Origin: Oscillospiraceae bacterium
GTDB taxonomy: Bacteria > Bacillota_A > Clostridia > Oscillospirales > CAG-272
Length of the DNA stretch: 64,000 nt
Assembly: GCA_015063335.1 (NCBI GenBank)
Contig: SVUH01000003.1
Coordinates: 15,763-79,762 of the forward strand
Reading direction: 5' to 3'
Part shown: piece after piece, positions 63,246 through 64,000 of the stretch
Layout: each line of letters opens with the position of its first letter
Position numbering within the stretch: the stretch's first letter is position 1
Notes under the pieces: generated by a model
Database searches by the model: none
What the model saw: only the letters and a program-made list of their open reading frames with translations
Told to the model about the DNA's origin: nothing
Made by a program: the position numbers and the translations under genes

Positions 63246-63391
63246 ATCGTTATCCTCCTGTAATTATGTTTGAGCAATAGCTCTTCTCTACCATATTATG
63301 CAAGAGCACACTTTTTGACAATGCTTTTTTCGGGTATTTCTCCGAATTCCCAAAATGTTTACAAATTAAAAAAATTATTTATAAATATCCC

Positions 63392-63420
63392 TTGAAAAAA
63401 ATCGAAAAATGTATTAGAAT
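63392..63420 (+). promoter_or_regulatory. Sigma-A promoter of the DUF1846 gene
   Basis: TTGAAA at 63392-63397 and TAGAAT at 63415-63420 with a 17-base spacer, in the 218-base gap that otherwise shows only AT-rich sequence. Confidence 0.75.
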
Positions 63421-63463
63421 ATATAGTGTAGTTTTGTTTAAAATATGTTTATGAGGTTTTCAA

Positions 63464-64000
63464 ATGGCAAATATCGGTTTTGACAACAACAAATATATAG
63501 AACTGCAATCGCAGAAGATCCTTGAGAGAATTTCAAGCTTTGGCGGAAAGCTGTATCTTGAATTCGGCGGCAAGCTTTTTGACGATTTCCATGCAGCAAG
63601 AGTTCTTCCCGGATTTTGCCCCGACAGCAAGATCAAGATGCTCTTAAATATGAAGAATGACGCTGAAATGATAATCGTTGTTTCCGCTACCTCAATTGAG
63701 CAGAACAAGATGCGCGGCGACCTCGGTATTACCTATGATATGGATACTCTGCGCCTTATTGACGCATTTACTGAGATCGGCATGTACGTCGGCGGTGTCG
63801 TAATAACTCAGTATTCCAATCAGCCTGCGGCTGACGCATTTATCAAGCGCCTTGAAAATCTCGGTGTGAAGGTATATAAACACTATCCAATTGACGGCTA
63901 CCCCACAAACGTAAGAAAGATCGTCAGCGACGAGGGCTATGGCAAAAACGAATATATCGAAACAACAAAGCCCCTTGTGGTAGTTACCGCCCCCGGCCCC
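63464..64000 (+). CDS. DUF1846 protein (3' truncated)
   Basis: The first 179 residues of a protein running off the window. The start [41 protein letters not shown] and the [12 protein letters not shown] region match DUF1846, a cytoplasmic Firmicutes family of about 500 residues whose function is not established. The frame is open to base 64000 with no stop. A GAGG site lies upstream of the ATG at 63464. It has its own promoter. Confidence 0.85.
   Translation, partial: MANIGFDNNKYIELQSQKILERISSFGGKLYLEFGGKLFDDFHAARVLPGFCPDSKIKMLLNMKNDAEMIIVVSATSIEQNKMRGDLGITYDMDTLRLIDAFTEIGMYVGGVVITQYSNQPAADAFIKRLENLGVKVYKHYPIDGYPTNVRKIVSDEGYGKNEYIETTKPLVVVTAPGP

Noticed and set aside
62391..63263. 290-codon plus-strand frame
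   Set aside because: Antisense to the cysteine-rich gene, begins inside the terminator of the ABC operon and lacks a start site. The minus-strand frame has GGAGG and a plausible composition, so that one is kept.
1..64000. tRNA, rRNA, tmRNA or SRP RNA genes
   Set aside because: I looked through the gaps between genes for cloverleaf or conserved rRNA segments and saw none; a covariance-model search would be decisive.

Overview
The window looks like a chromosome segment of a spore-forming member of the Clostridia (low-GC Gram-positive bacteria), probably an uncultured gut-type lineage. The evidence is the set of sporulation genes (spoIIID, spoIVA, cotJA/B/C, a YlmC/YmxH-type gene), the energy-coupling-factor (ECF) transporter core, IreB, an HPr with both His15 and Ser46, strong GGAGG ribosome binding sites and canonical sigma-A promoters. 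Almost everything is core housekeeping. I see no rRNA, tRNA, CRISPR array, insertion sequence or prophage. No gap between genes is longer than about 230 bases. The first gene is cut at its 5' end and the last at its 3' end.

Layout. 1-3.8 kb: tail of a methyltransferase, then ecfA1-ecfA2-ecfT-truA. 3.8-6.3 kb: two membrane proteins of unknown role and pgsA. 6.3-11.7 kb: a ClpE-type unfoldase, a P-type ATPase homologue that has lost all catalytic motifs, and ylmC. 11.7-13.6 kb: rpsB-tsf. 13.7-17.0 kb (minus): proC with two membrane proteins, and a TrmH-family methyltransferase. 17.1-18.7 kb: spoIIID and two small unknowns. 18.9-24.1 kb: apgM-lepB-rbgA-rnhB-yraN-thrC. 24.2-28.5 kb: a DUF1540 protein (minus), a phosphoesterase, and tig-clpP-clpX. 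28.6-31.7 kb (minus): two CobW-family metal GTPases and fba. 31.9-35.3 kb: ireB, a degenerate D,D-carboxypeptidase homologue, a membrane protein (minus) and a Xer recombinase. 35.3-40.2 kb (minus): ptsH, uvrC, rsmD, coaD, spoIVA. 40.4-44.7 kb (minus): rimM-trmD followed by an O-antigen-ligase-like protein and two DUF4330 proteins. 44.9-48.3 kb: yajC and a polar amino acid ABC operon (minus). 48.5-53.3 kb (minus): uvrB-uvrA. 53.4-59.7 kb: dinB, then dxs, cotJABC and a phosphoglucomutase (minus). 60-62.4 kb: a second amino acid ABC operon. 62.4-64 kb: a cysteine-rich protein (minus) and a DUF1846 gene running off the end.

How the genes relate. Protein quality control is strongly represented (ClpE, trigger factor, ClpP, ClpX); ClpE and ClpX both carry a ClpP-docking tripeptide. 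Nucleotide excision repair is complete (UvrA, UvrB, UvrC), with Pol IV divergent from uvrB. Two separate sporulation genes (ylmC, spoIVA) have their Shine-Dalgarno sequence inside the 3' arm of an inverted repeat, and both amino acid ABC operons have a hairpin between the binding-protein and permease genes.

The items most worth a second look are the P-type ATPase pseudoenzyme next to clpE, the hairpin-masked ribosome binding sites, the CobW GTPase fused to a YcgQ-type domain, the permease with a large extra extracytoplasmic domain, and the carboxypeptidase homologue lacking two of its three active-site motifs. All family assignments come from reading motifs by eye; no database search was run.
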